Shown here: piece by piece, positions 8,038 to 16,055 of the stretch
How positions within the stretch are numbered: position 1 is the first letter of the stretch
Layout: each line of letters opens with the position of its first letter
NCBI RefSeq assembly: GCF_004354015.1
Contig: NZ_SMRU01000008.1
Coordinates: 1-64,000 of the forward strand
Length of the DNA stretch: 64,000 nt
Source of the DNA: Arthrobacter terricola
GTDB lineage: Bacteria > Actinomycetota > Actinomycetes > Actinomycetales > Micrococcaceae
Direction: 5' to 3'
Program-made: the position numbers and the translations under genes
The notes under the pieces: generated by a model
Told to the model about the DNA's origin: nothing
Database searches by the model: none
Seen by the model: only the letters and a program-made list of their open reading frames with translations

Positions 8038-8277
8038 TTAGCCGCGGCCAGCGCCGGAGTAAGGCAGCAGAGCAACTTCGCGGGCGTTCTTGATTGCCTG
8101 GGCGATCTTGCGCTGTTCCTGCACCGTGACGCCAGTGACGCGACGGGCGCGGATCTTTCCGCGGTCGGAGATGAACTTGCGCAGCAATGCTACGTCCTTG
8201 TAGTCGATGACAGTGATGTCAGCGGCCTTCAAGGGGTTGGACTTTGGTTTGGGCTTACGGAGTTCAGCCTTAGCCAT
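8038..8277 (-). CDS. rpsR: 30S ribosomal protein bS18
   Basis: 79 residues with the bS18 core [19 protein letters not shown] and [20 protein letters not shown]. It forms a heterodimer with bS6 on 16S rRNA. AAAAGGAG is its ribosome site. It does not show the Cys-rich zinc version of the N-terminus, so this is the C-minus type. Third gene of the operon. Confidence 0.98.
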   Translation of the reverse strand: MAKAELRKPKPKSNPLKAADITVIDYKDVALLRKFISDRGKIRARRVTGVTVQEQRKIAQAIKNAREVALLPYSGAGRG

Positions 8278-8300
8278 CGTGGAGCTCCTTTTCTATGGAG

Positions 8301-8357
8301 CCCGTGGAGTTGATCCACGGGATGGTGGTGTTCGACGGCGGCAACCACCCGGTTGCC
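8301..8357 (-). other. Two hairpins between ssb and rpsR
   Basis: An 8-bp perfect stem (8301-8308 with 8314-8321, 5-nt loop) and a 7-bp stem (8340-8346 with 8351-8357, 4-nt loop) lie in the 126-bp gap inside the operon. Neither has a T-tract on the coding strand, so they may protect or process the mRNA rather than terminate it. Confidence 0.5.
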
Positions 8358-8403
8358 TCGCGGCAGTTTCCGGCGGGTCCCGGCGTCGAACTTTAGTGAA
8401 TGT

Positions 8404-8970
8404 TTAGAAGGGAGGTTCGGAATCCGGGCCGTTGCCCCATCCGCCCGCGTTGCTGACGCCCGGTGTAGACCAGGGGTCGTCCTGCGGTGCGGACTGGCCG
8501 CCGCCCCAATTTCCGCCGGAGTTGCCGCCCTGGTTTCCACCAGAACCGCCTCCAAAGCCACCGCTGTTGCCGCCGCCGAAGCCACCTTGGCCACCCCCGC
8601 CGGAGCGCTGGGTGCGGTTGACCTTTGCGTTGGCGTAACGCAGGCTCGGGCCGATTTCATCAACCTCGAGCTCGATAACGGTGCGCTTCTCGCCTTCTTT
8701 GGTTTCGTAAGAACGGCTCTTCAAGCGGCCGGAAACGATCACGCGCATGCCCTTGGTGAGGGATTCGGCGACGTTTTCAGCTGCTTCCCGCCATACCGAT
8801 GCGCGGAGGAACAGGGTTTCCCCGTCCTTCCACTCATTCGACTGGCGGTCGAAGGTCCGGGGAGTAGAAGCGATGGTGAAGTTCGCTACTGCCGAGCCCG
8901 ACGGTGTGAACCGCAGCTCGGGGTCATTGGTGAGATTACCGATGACCGTGATAGTGGTCTCGCCTGCCAT
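8404..8970 (-). CDS. ssb: Single-stranded DNA-binding protein
   Basis: 188 residues. An OB-fold domain ([20 protein letters not shown] to about residue 115) is followed by a Gly/Asn/Gln-rich linker (about 120-175) and an acidic tip ending PDSEPPF, the peptide that recruits partners such as RecO, PriA or exonucleases. It protects ssDNA during replication and repair. Placement between rpsF and rpsR is the conserved actinobacterial order. Confidence 0.97.
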   Translation of the reverse strand: MAGETTITVIGNLTNDPELRFTPSGSAVANFTIASTPRTFDRQSNEWKDGETLFLRASVWREAAENVAESLTKGMRVIVSGRLKSRSYETKEGEKRTVIELEVDEIGPSLRYANAKVNRTQRSGGGGQGGFGGGNSGGFGGGSGGNQGGNSGGNWGGGQSAPQDDPWSTPGVSNAGGWGNGPDSEPPF

Positions 8971-9026
8971 CTACTGCCTCCTTGTTCGTTCCTGCGTGGA
9001 TAAAGAGTGAAAGCCTGGAGCTGAAA

Positions 9027-9332
9027 TTACTCAGCAACAACCTTCTGGTCTTCGGGGCGGATGATCTTGGTGCGCATGATGGTCTCGTTGAGACCCAACT
9101 GGCGGTCAAGTTCCTTGGCGGTTTCCGGCTTGGCGGTGAAGTTCACCACAGCGTAGATACCTTCGGACTTCTTCTTGATGTCGTAAGCCAGGCGACGACG
9201 GCCCCAGATGTCAACCTTTTCGATGGTTCCACCATCGTTGGTGATGACGTTGAGGAACTTCTGAAGCGACGGCTCAACGGTACGCTCTTCGACCTCGGGG
9301 TCGATGATTACCATCAATTCGTAAGGACGCAT
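9027..9332 (-). CDS. rpsF: 30S ribosomal protein bS6
   Basis: 101 residues beginning [20 protein letters not shown], the normal bS6 start, with [20 protein letters not shown] in the middle. The ATG at 9332 is preferred because the GTG four codons upstream lies within the AAAGGAGGTG ribosome site. It is the first gene of the operon. Its leader can fold so that the Shine-Dalgarno is paired. Confidence 0.97.
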   Translation of the reverse strand: MRPYELMVIIDPEVEERTVEPSLQKFLNVITNDGGTIEKVDIWGRRRLAYDIKKKSEGIYAVVNFTAKPETAKELDRQLGLNETIMRTKIIRPEDQKVVAE

Positions 9333-9343
9333 ATGTGAACCCA

Positions 9344-9386
9344 CCTCCTTTGGGCTAAGCGGTTACGGCATTTCCGTAACAGGAGG
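9344..9386 (-). promoter_or_regulatory. rpsF leader hairpin that pairs the Shine-Dalgarno
   Basis: On the mRNA, CCTCCT (9386-9381) can pair with the ribosome site AGGAGG (9349-9344). Immediately inside is a perfect 7-bp hairpin GTTACGG/CCGTAAC (9380-9374 with 9368-9362, 5-nt loop), leaving a 12-nt bulge (9361-9350) on the 3' side. Autoregulatory leaders bound by the S6:S18 complex are known upstream of rpsF in many bacteria. This looks like such an element, but the known CCG-bulge consensus was not verified. Confidence 0.55.
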
Positions 9387-9524
9387 TTCATTTGCGATGA
9401 ACAGTGCGCGCGACCCGTTCCCAAATCGGAAGCAGGACGCAGCACAGACTTCAATATCTTAGTGCATTCCCCGCGTCTAAGCCTATTCGGCGTGTCGGGC
9501 AGGCGGAACGGCCGACTTGGCGTA

Positions 9525-9533
9525 TGTGGATAA
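9525..9533 (-). promoter_or_regulatory. Perfect DnaA box upstream of the YnfA-like gene
   Basis: TGTGGATAA (reverse of TTATCCACA) lies 27 bp before the start at 9561, between the divergent rpsF operon and the YnfA-like gene. It is isolated, unlike the cluster near dnaB. Confidence 0.5.
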
Positions 9534-9560
9534 CTTTCGAGCCTCAGGCAGACTGAACCC

Positions 9561-9899
9561 ATGACCATCCTCAAATCCATTGCCCTCTTCGTGGTCGCGG
9601 CTGTCGCCGAGATCGGCGGGGCCTGGCTCGTGTGGCAATCGGTCAGGGAAGCCAAACCCTGGTGGTGGGCAGGGCTCGGGATCGCGGCCCTCGGGATTTA
9701 CGGATTCGTCGCGGCGTTCCAACCGGACGCGCACTTCGGGCGCATCCTCGCCGCTTACGGAGGAGTTTTCATCGCCGGATCGCTCGCCTGGGGAATGCTT
9801 CTGGACGGCTTCCGGCCGGACCGCTGGGACGTCGTCGGCGCCATCATCTGCCTCCTGGGCGTCGCCATCATCATGTTCGCACCGCGCCAAGGTGCCTAA
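9561..9899 (+). CDS. UPF0060 (YnfA-type) membrane protein
   Basis: 112 residues forming four transmembrane helices, with the family phrases [26 protein letters not shown] and [14 protein letters not shown]...DRWDVVGA. YnfA proteins resemble small multidrug resistance transporters in size and topology, and some export cationic compounds. Function in this organism is unproven. Confidence 0.9.
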   Translation: MTILKSIALFVVAAVAEIGGAWLVWQSVREAKPWWWAGLGIAALGIYGFVAAFQPDAHFGRILAAYGGVFIAGSLAWGMLLDGFRPDRWDVVGAIICLLGVAIIMFAPRQGA

Positions 9900-9932
9900 G
9901 CGGGCGGCCGCCAAGCGTGCCATGATCGGACT

Positions 9933-10607
9933 ATGAACGCCGCCGCACAGAAGAACGCAAGTACCAAGTCGGCCCGTGCCAAGCGCGCGCAATTGCGGTT
10001 CCTGGTGATGATTGTCGCCGGAATCGCGACGGCGGTTGCCACCGGAATCTGGGGCCAGTGGATCTATGCTCCCGCGGCCGGTTGGGCCGTGGCTGCCGCG
10101 GTCTACAACGTTTCCGTGTGGACCGCCATAACGCCCATGAAGGCCGACCAGACAGCCAGCCACGCGACGGAAGAAGATCCGCGGCGCTCCACCTCCGATC
10201 TGCTCATCCTGCTGGCCGCGATCGGCTCCCTCGCCGCCTTCGTCCTGGTGATGCTCGGCGCCAAGGATGCACACGGGATCGACAAGTTCATGCTCGCCCT
10301 GCTGGCCCTCGGCGGCGCGACGGCTTCATGGATCCTGGTCCACACCTTGTTCACCTTGCGGTACGCCGAGATCTACTACACCCGGACCCCGCCGGGCGGG
10401 ATTAGTTTCAACCAGGACCAGCCGCCGCAGTACACCGATTTTGCTTACATGGCGTTCAGCCTGGGCATGACGTACCAGGTTTCGGACACGTCGATCACTA
10501 CTCGTGAAATGCGCTCCGCCGCCCTGCGCCACAGCCTGCTCGCCTATGTCTTCGGCGTCGGAATCCTGGCGACCACCATCAACCTCGTGGTAAGCCTCGC
10601 TAGCTAG
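9933..10607 (+). CDS. DUF1345 integral membrane protein
   Basis: 224 residues with about five membrane helices (about 21-40, 42-62, 90-110, 118-137, 198-222). Phrases such as DFAYMAFSLGMTYQVSDTSI are typical of DUF1345, a family of unknown function. Its stop at 10605-10607 is the first unit of a tandem 17-bp repeat. Confidence 0.85.
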   Translation: MNAAAQKNASTKSARAKRAQLRFLVMIVAGIATAVATGIWGQWIYAPAAGWAVAAAVYNVSVWTAITPMKADQTASHATEEDPRRSTSDLLILLAAIGSLAAFVLVMLGAKDAHGIDKFMLALLALGGATASWILVHTLFTLRYAEIYYTRTPPGGISFNQDQPPQYTDFAYMAFSLGMTYQVSDTSITTREMRSAALRHSLLAYVFGVGILATTINLVVSLAS

Positions 10608-10652
10608 ACACCAGCGCCAGCTAAACAGCAGCGCGAGCTAGACAGCCGTCCG
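10602..10652. repeat. Three 17-bp tandem repeats giving stops in all frames of both strands
   Basis: Units start at 10602, 10619 and 10636: AGCTAGACACCAGCGCC, AGCTAAACAGCAGCGCG, AGCTAGACAGCC... On the plus strand TAG/TAA/TAG lie at 10605, 10622 and 10639, one per frame. Because AGCTA reads TAGCT in reverse, the minus strand also has TAG in each unit (10640-10638, 10623-10621, 10606-10604), again one per frame. The first plus stop ends the DUF1345 gene and the first minus stop ends the aminopeptidase gene. Confidence 0.85.
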
Positions 10653-11933
10653 GAAGAACACCTCCGCCACCGCGGCGAGGCGCTGCGGATCGTCGACGCC
10701 GCACAGTTCACGCGCCGAGTGCATGGACAAGAGGGGCACTCCGACGTCGACCGTCCGGATCCCCAGGCGCGTCGCCGTGAGGGGTCCGATGGTGGAGCCG
10801 CACGGGACGTCATTGTTGGAGACGAACTCCTGGTACGGCACGTCCGCCTCGCGGCAAAGCCGTGCCCAGAATGCCGCACCGGTTGCGTCCGTGGCGTAGC
10901 GCTGGTTGGCGTTGATCTTCAGGAGCGGTCCGCCGTTGAGGATGGGGCGGTTGGCGGGATCGTGCCGTTCGGGGTAGTTGGGGTGGATCGCGTGGCCGGC
11001 GTCCGCGGAAACACAGAACGACGCCGACAGGGCCTGCCGCCGTTCGCTCACGGTTGCGCCGAGGCCGTCTGAGATCCGGGTCAGGATGTCTTCAAGGATC
11101 GGTCCGCATGCACCCGAGCGGGAAGCGGAGCCGATTTCCTCGTGGTCGAAGGCGGCAAGCACGGCGATGGGGCCAGCAACCGAAGCGTTGGAGTGCGCGA
11201 TCAACGCGGTCAGTCCGGCATGCGTGGACGAGAGGTTGTCGAGCCGTCCCGAGGCGAAAAACTCGCCGTTGGCACCGAAAATCTCCGGCGCTTGGGTATC
11301 CGCCACCACGATGTCGTAGCCGCCAATCCCGCTGGGATCCACGGACGCGCCCGGGACGGAGGCGGCCAGGATTCCAAGGACGTCCGTGGATTCAGGGTCG
11401 CCCAGGCCGAAGACCGGATTCATGTGGTGTTGCTTGTCCAGCGTGAGGCCATCATTGACGGCCCGGTCCAAGTGGATGGCCAGTTGAGGGAAGCGCAGGA
11501 GCGGGCCCGTGGCGGTGAGGTGCTGGGTTCCGTCGAGCATCACCAGGCGTCCGGCCAGGCGGAGTTCGCGGTCCAACCAGGAGTTCAGCAAGGGGCCGCC
11601 GTAGACTTCCACCCCGGCTTGGAGCCAACCGAACTTCCCTGTGGTGGGCTTGGGCTTGAGCTTGAACGACGGCGAATCGGTATGTGCGCCGAGGATGTTG
11701 AAGCAGGTGGCCGGGGTTGCGCCTTCGGGCGTCACCCACGCGATCAGGGCGCCATCGCGGATGACGTAGAAGCTGCCTGCCCCGCCACCCCACGGCTCAA
11801 GCTCGTCCAGCGCGGTGAAGCCGGCCGCGTCGAGCCGCCGCGCGGCCTCGTGCACGGCGTGGAAGCTCGACGGCGACGCGCTCACGTACGCGCCGAGGTC
11901 CTGGATGTGTTCTACAGCGGAGTTCGAAGGCAT
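10638..11933 (-). CDS. M18-family aspartyl-type aminopeptidase
   Basis: 431 residues, typical length. Metal and catalytic motifs of the M18 dodecameric zinc aminopeptidases are present in order: ILGAHTDSPSFKLKP, SGRLDNLSS, AAFDHEEIGS, SADAGHAIHPNYPERH and VPCGSTIGP. These cytoplasmic enzymes remove N-terminal acidic or neutral residues from peptides. CGGAG supports the start. Monocistronic. Confidence 0.93.
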   Translation of the reverse strand: MPSNSAVEHIQDLGAYVSASPSSFHAVHEAARRLDAAGFTALDELEPWGGGAGSFYVIRDGALIAWVTPEGATPATCFNILGAHTDSPSFKLKPKPTTGKFGWLQAGVEVYGGPLLNSWLDRELRLAGRLVMLDGTQHLTATGPLLRFPQLAIHLDRAVNDGLTLDKQHHMNPVFGLGDPESTDVLGILAASVPGASVDPSGIGGYDIVVADTQAPEIFGANGEFFASGRLDNLSSTHAGLTALIAHSNASVAGPIAVLAAFDHEEIGSASRSGACGPILEDILTRISDGLGATVSERRQALSASFCVSADAGHAIHPNYPERHDPANRPILNGGPLLKINANQRYATDATGAAFWARLCREADVPYQEFVSNNDVPCGSTIGPLTATRLGIRTVDVGVPLLSMHSARELCGVDDPQRLAAVAEVFFRTAV

Positions 11934-11943
11934 GGCTCCGAGT

Positions 11944-12639
11944 CTAGTAGTCCGGATTACTCGGAATCACGAGTCCCGTTTCGTACGCATAGACCACCAC
12001 TTGGACGCGGTCGCGCAAATGAAGTTTGGTGAGGATCCGCCGGACGTGTGTTTTCACGGTGGCCTCGGACAGGAAGAACTTGTGCGCTATCTCCGCGTTG
12101 GACAACCCGCTGGCAATCGCTTCCAGGATCTCGGTTTCGCGGGGCGTGAGTTCTTCGAGCAGGGGATCGCGCGCCGGAGCCGAGACATGGCCAGGTACTT
12201 TGCCGCCGCGCACATAGGTCTCAAGGAGCCGCTGCGTCACCCGCGGAGCCACGACGGCGTCGCCGCTCGCGACGAGCCGGACGCCGTGGACCAATTCCGA
12301 CGGCGCGACGTCCTTGAGCAGGAACGCCGAAGCGCCCGCTTGAAGTCCGGAGAAGGCGTACTCGTCGAGGTCGAATGTGGTCAGGATGATGATCCTGGCA
12401 GCGGATTCAGAGGCCGTGATGCGCCGGGTTGCTTCGATTCCGTCCATCGCGGGCATCCTGACGTCCATGAGGACAACGTCAGGCTCAAGCTCGGCGACCT
12501 TCGCCACCGCGTCGGCGCCATCCGAGGCCTCGCCCACCACCTCGAGGTCTTCTTCCCCTTCGAGGATGAGCCGGAATCCCATGCGCAGCAGCGGCTGGTC
12601 GTCCACCAGCAGGACCTTGATTGGTGCGTTGCCTGTCAC
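11944..12639 (-). CDS. NarL/FixJ-family response regulator
   Basis: 231 residues. The receiver domain (VLLVDDQPLLRM; phospho-acceptor Asp about 59 in VVLMDVRMP; Lys in LKD) is joined to a LuxR-type helix-turn-helix, LTPRETEILEAIASGLSNAE with VKTHVRRIL. The start is taken as GTG 12639, which overlaps the kinase stop as GTGA. An ATG 16 codons upstream lies inside the kinase gene. Last gene of an operon ATPase - permease - kinase - regulator, so it probably controls the exporter. Confidence 0.93.
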   Translation of the reverse strand: MTGNAPIKVLLVDDQPLLRMGFRLILEGEEDLEVVGEASDGADAVAKVAELEPDVVLMDVRMPAMDGIEATRRITASESAARIIILTTFDLDEYAFSGLQAGASAFLLKDVAPSELVHGVRLVASGDAVVAPRVTQRLLETYVRGGKVPGHVSAPARDPLLEELTPRETEILEAIASGLSNAEIAHKFFLSEATVKTHVRRILTKLHLRDRVQVVVYAYETGLVIPSNPDY

Positions 12640-13922
12640 GTCTTCCCCTTGTCGCCGTTCCATGTCAGCTCTGCGCGGACCCGCCATCCGCCCTTGGGGC
12701 CCGGGCCTGCGTCCACCGAACCAGCATAGATTCCCGCCCGCTCACGCATCCCCGCGATGCCTTGTCCGGTACCCAAAGCCGCTTGTTCGGTGCCCGGCTC
12801 GAGCGAGCCTTTGCCGTCGTCGCGCACTTCTATGGTGACCAGGTCACCCTCGCGGACGATCTGCACATCCACTTGCCCCAACGACCTCCCGTACCGCAGC
12901 ACGTTGGTGAGGGACTCCTGGACAATCCGGTAGACGGTGAGTTGGAAGGCGGTGTCTTCCGGAAGCGCCGGACCCGTGTGCGAATAGTGCACCGGCAGCC
13001 CGGCCGTCCGGAAACCGTCCAGCAGCTTGCTCAAGTCATGGGCGGAAACCGTGGGCTCCAAAGGTGCCGGACCGCCCGAATCGTCCCGCAACACGCCCAG
13101 GACGCGCCGCATGTCCGCCAACGCAGTCCTGCCGGTCCGCGAAAGTTCCCCCAACACCTCACCCGCGCGGGCGGGATCCTTCTTGACCACGACGGCGGCC
13201 CCGTCCGAAAGGCTGACCATCACCGTGAGCGAGTGGGCAACGACGTCGTGCATTTCCCGGGCGATCCGGTTCCGTTCCGTGACGGAACCCAAGCGCGCGG
13301 TGCGTGCGGCCCACGCCCGGATTTCACTTTCGTGCTCGCGGCGCTGCCGCACCGAAATCCCGATTCCGGTGGCGATCAGGTTGGACAACACAATGCTGAC
13401 CGCGGCCGTGATGTTGCTGATGAGGTGGAAATTCTCCGGAACCTGCTCTGCGCCGGACGGCACTACCGGGCTGATCCACATGAACAGGTACACCAAGGTC
13501 AACGGCAGGCTCGCGGCGCCGAGAATCGTCAGCGCGAAAGTCCGCGGCCGCGACACCGCTACCTCGTAGAGCGCGAACCACAAGCCGGCCGAGACGTTCG
13601 AGCCCCATGGATAAAGCAAGGTAACGGCAACTTCGAGGATGGCTACCCCAGCGGTAACGCTGAGCTGGAACCGGTGCCGGAAGAAAAGGATGGCCGCAAT
13701 GGCCACGAGCAGGACGGACGCGAGCCACTTGCCGTCCGAGATGGCTCCCACGAACGTGGGCAGCGCCAGGAGCGAATAGCAAAGCACCACCACGGCGTCC
13801 ATGACCCGCGGATGTTCGAACAGGTAGCGGCGGATCCTGCCGCGGCGGCGCAGGGTGATTTCAGCAAAGGACGCATCGGCCACGTGGGCCGATGCGTCCT
13901 GCGCTGGCAACTCTTCACTCAT
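12636..13922 (-). CDS. Sensor histidine kinase (DesK/NarX-like, HisKA_3)
   Basis: 428 residues with five or six N-terminal membrane helices (about 40-190), then the HisKA_3 H-box RNRIAREMHDVVAHSLTVMV (phospho-His about 225), and an HATPase domain with VQESLTNVLRYG and GTGQGIAGMRERAGIYAGSV. The absence of a large extracellular domain suggests it senses the membrane or an associated transporter. It overlaps the response-regulator start by 3 bp and lies 50 bp after the permease. Confidence 0.93.
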   Translation of the reverse strand: MSEELPAQDASAHVADASFAEITLRRRGRIRRYLFEHPRVMDAVVVLCYSLLALPTFVGAISDGKWLASVLLVAIAAILFFRHRFQLSVTAGVAILEVAVTLLYPWGSNVSAGLWFALYEVAVSRPRTFALTILGAASLPLTLVYLFMWISPVVPSGAEQVPENFHLISNITAAVSIVLSNLIATGIGISVRQRREHESEIRAWAARTARLGSVTERNRIAREMHDVVAHSLTVMVSLSDGAAVVVKKDPARAGEVLGELSRTGRTALADMRRVLGVLRDDSGGPAPLEPTVSAHDLSKLLDGFRTAGLPVHYSHTGPALPEDTAFQLTVYRIVQESLTNVLRYGRSLGQVDVQIVREGDLVTIEVRDDGKGSLEPGTEQAALGTGQGIAGMRERAGIYAGSVDAGPGPKGGWRVRAELTWNGDKGKT

Positions 13923-13972
13923 GGGTTGAGCCTAGTGCGGCCATGCCGGGGTCGGCTGGCCAAGGCGGCTAA

Positions 13973-14863
13973 TCAGACGTCGCGCTTCTTGAGCGCAATG
14001 AGGGCCGGAACCATGAACAGGATGACGTATCCAAGGAACACGAGCCCGCCCGCCCAAGGGTCCAGGGTGCCGTCCACGTGGCCGATCGACAGGAAGCGTC
14101 CGGCTGCCTCGCTCGGCAGGTATTGGGGGACGTATTTCCAGAAGTCACCGGGCGCGAAGGCCAGGAACTGGCCGGCGAACGGAAGCACGAACATGATGCC
14201 GACCAGGATGGTGATCCCGCCGGCCGGGTTCTTCAGCAGGGTTCCCAGCGAAAGTCCGATCAACGCGACGCCGGAGACATACAGGCCGCCGGTGAAGACG
14301 CTATAGATGACGCCGTCCGTGTTCCAACCCAAGCCGAGATCGAAGTTGGCGAACATGGGCGATGCAATCAGGAAGGTCACGACGCCGCCCACGATAGACA
14401 GAACGTAGGACACAACAACCAGGACCAGCGCCTTTGCACCGAACGTGGACAGCCGGTCCGGAGCTGCGTTCATGGTGGAGCGGATCATGCCCGTGGCGTA
14501 CTCGGAGGCGATGAACAGCACGGCCAGGGATCCCATGATCAGGATGCCGATGTTGAGGCCTGCGTTCGGCAGGTTGTAGAGGTCGAATCCCGATCCTGCC
14601 GGGAAGGACTGGACTGCCTGCTGCACCGATTCCTTGTGCCCCTGGCGGCCCACGGTGACCATCTGGTTGATGAAGTTCCAGCGGACCAGCGCGGACAGAA
14701 AGCCGATGCCGACAATCGCCACGAACGTCAAGCACATCAGGAGTTTGGTGCTCATGAGGGTCCGGAACTTGATGGACTCGGAGTTCAGGACGCGGAAGAA
14801 ATTGACGCCGTGGGTCCCGGCCGAGGGGCCCGCATGCTTCTTGCTGACGGTTGCGGTGCTCAT
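13973..14863 (-). CDS. ABC-2 type exporter permease
   Basis: 296 residues with six predicted helices. The first follows a cytoplasmic tail near residue 35, and a conserved EYATGMIRSTM segment sits after the second membrane region, as in ABC-2 membrane proteins (antibiotic or bacteriocin exporters). It overlaps the ATPase gene by 4 bp (ATGA), so the two subunits form one exporter. Ribosome site GGAAGG. Confidence 0.9.
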   Translation of the reverse strand: MSTATVSKKHAGPSAGTHGVNFFRVLNSESIKFRTLMSTKLLMCLTFVAIVGIGFLSALVRWNFINQMVTVGRQGHKESVQQAVQSFPAGSGFDLYNLPNAGLNIGILIMGSLAVLFIASEYATGMIRSTMNAAPDRLSTFGAKALVLVVVSYVLSIVGGVVTFLIASPMFANFDLGLGWNTDGVIYSVFTGGLYVSGVALIGLSLGTLLKNPAGGITILVGIMFVLPFAGQFLAFAPGDFWKYVPQYLPSEAAGRFLSIGHVDGTLDPWAGGLVFLGYVILFMVPALIALKKRDV

Positions 14864-15876
14864 GACTGGATACCTTCCATGGTGGCGGAGGAATTGGCGG
14901 CGACTCCGGCAGGGCTTGCCCCGTCCGGGACGGCCGACGCGCCGGGACCACCCGGAGCTGCGGGTCCGCCGCTGATGTGCGAGTGGTACTCAACCTCGTC
15001 CTTGGTGAGCTGGAAGTAGGCCTCTTCCAGGGAGGACGTGAGCGGAGTGAGTTCGTAGACCAGGACCCGGTTGTCGAGCGCGAGCTGGCCGATGCGGATC
15101 GGCTCCACGCCATAGACTTCGAGGGTTTCGCGTTCGTTCTGCTCAACGCGCACGCCGTCGCGGGCCAAAAGCTCGGACAGGCGGGTGGTCTCGGAGGTGC
15201 GGACCAAGGTGCGCTTGCGGGACTGGCTTTCGATCAGCGAATCCACCGAGGTATCGGCGATGATCTTGCCGCGTCCGATGACGATGAGGTGGTCCGCGGT
15301 CTGGGCCATCTCGGACATGAGGTGGCTTGAAATGAAGATCGTCTTGCCCTGGCCGGCGAGGTAGCGTGCGAGGTTCCTGACCCACTGCACGCCTTCGGGA
15401 TCGAGCCCGTTGACCGGTTCGTCGAGGATGAGCGTCTGGGGATCGCCGAGGAGCGCGTTGGCGATGCCGAGGCGCTGGCCCATGCCGAGGGAGAATCCGC
15501 CGGCCTTCTTCTTGGCAACTGCGGTGAGGCCGGTCATTTCGATGACTTCGTCCACGCGGGCGTTGGGGATGCCGTGCGTCGCGGCCATGGCGCGCAAATG
15601 GTTGTAGGCGCTGCGGCTCGTGTGGACGGCCTTCGCGTCGAGCAGTGCCCCTACCTGGTGCAAGGGTGCCTTGTGCTGGGAGTAGTGGAGCCCATTGATG
15701 GTGACGTCGCCCGATGTGGGGCGGTCGAGGCCCATGATCATGCGCATAGTGGTGGATTTGCCGGCGCCGTTCGGGCCAAGGAAGCCCGTGACCTTTCCGG
15801 GCTGTACGGTGAAGCTGATTCCGTCCACGGCTGTCTTTGCGCCGTAGACCTTCCTCAAGCCTTTTGCTTCAATCAT
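14860..15876 (-). CDS. ABC-2 exporter ATPase
   Basis: 338 residues. Walker A GPNGAGKSTTMRM, Q-loop QVGALLDAKAVH, signature SLGMGQRLGIANALLGDPQT, Walker B LILDEPVNGLDPEG. The C-terminal 50-residue Pro/Gly/Ala-rich tail is an extension beyond the usual domain. Drug-resistance (DrrA-like) subfamily by sequence style. First gene of the four-gene exporter/two-component operon. A 10-bp palindrome lies 39 bp upstream. Confidence 0.92.
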   Translation of the reverse strand: MIEAKGLRKVYGAKTAVDGISFTVQPGKVTGFLGPNGAGKSTTMRMIMGLDRPTSGDVTINGLHYSQHKAPLHQVGALLDAKAVHTSRSAYNHLRAMAATHGIPNARVDEVIEMTGLTAVAKKKAGGFSLGMGQRLGIANALLGDPQTLILDEPVNGLDPEGVQWVRNLARYLAGQGKTIFISSHLMSEMAQTADHLIVIGRGKIIADTSVDSLIESQSRKRTLVRTSETTRLSELLARDGVRVEQNERETLEVYGVEPIRIGQLALDNRVLVYELTPLTSSLEEAYFQLTKDEVEYHSHISGGPAAPGGPGASAVPDGASPAGVAANSSATMEGIQS

Positions 15877-15914
15877 GGAAGCGTTCCCTCCGCTTGCTGC
15901 AGCTAAGTGTTGAC

Positions 15915-15924
15915 TGTACGTACA
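15915..15924. promoter_or_regulatory. Palindrome upstream of the exporter operon
   Basis: TGTACGTACA is a perfect 10-bp palindrome at 39 bp before the ATPase start, within gttgactgtacgtacaacg. It is a candidate binding site for the operon's own response regulator or for an unlinked repressor. Confidence 0.35.
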
Positions 15925-16055
15925 ACGCTAACCATCGGCGCAGGCGAATTCGCCGGTCTCAGGGATGATTCAGGGTCCGGTCAGGGTAATCCCTCCGGAT
16001 GACGCCGCCGGAATCCGGCGCAATAACGGGCCCAATAAAAGGCCGATTACGGGCC

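Noticed and set aside
10602..10652. CRISPR-like or VNTR array
   Set aside because: Only three short 17-bp units without spacers; no cas genes. The same applies to 2770-2820 and to the LacI sites at 55165-55245.
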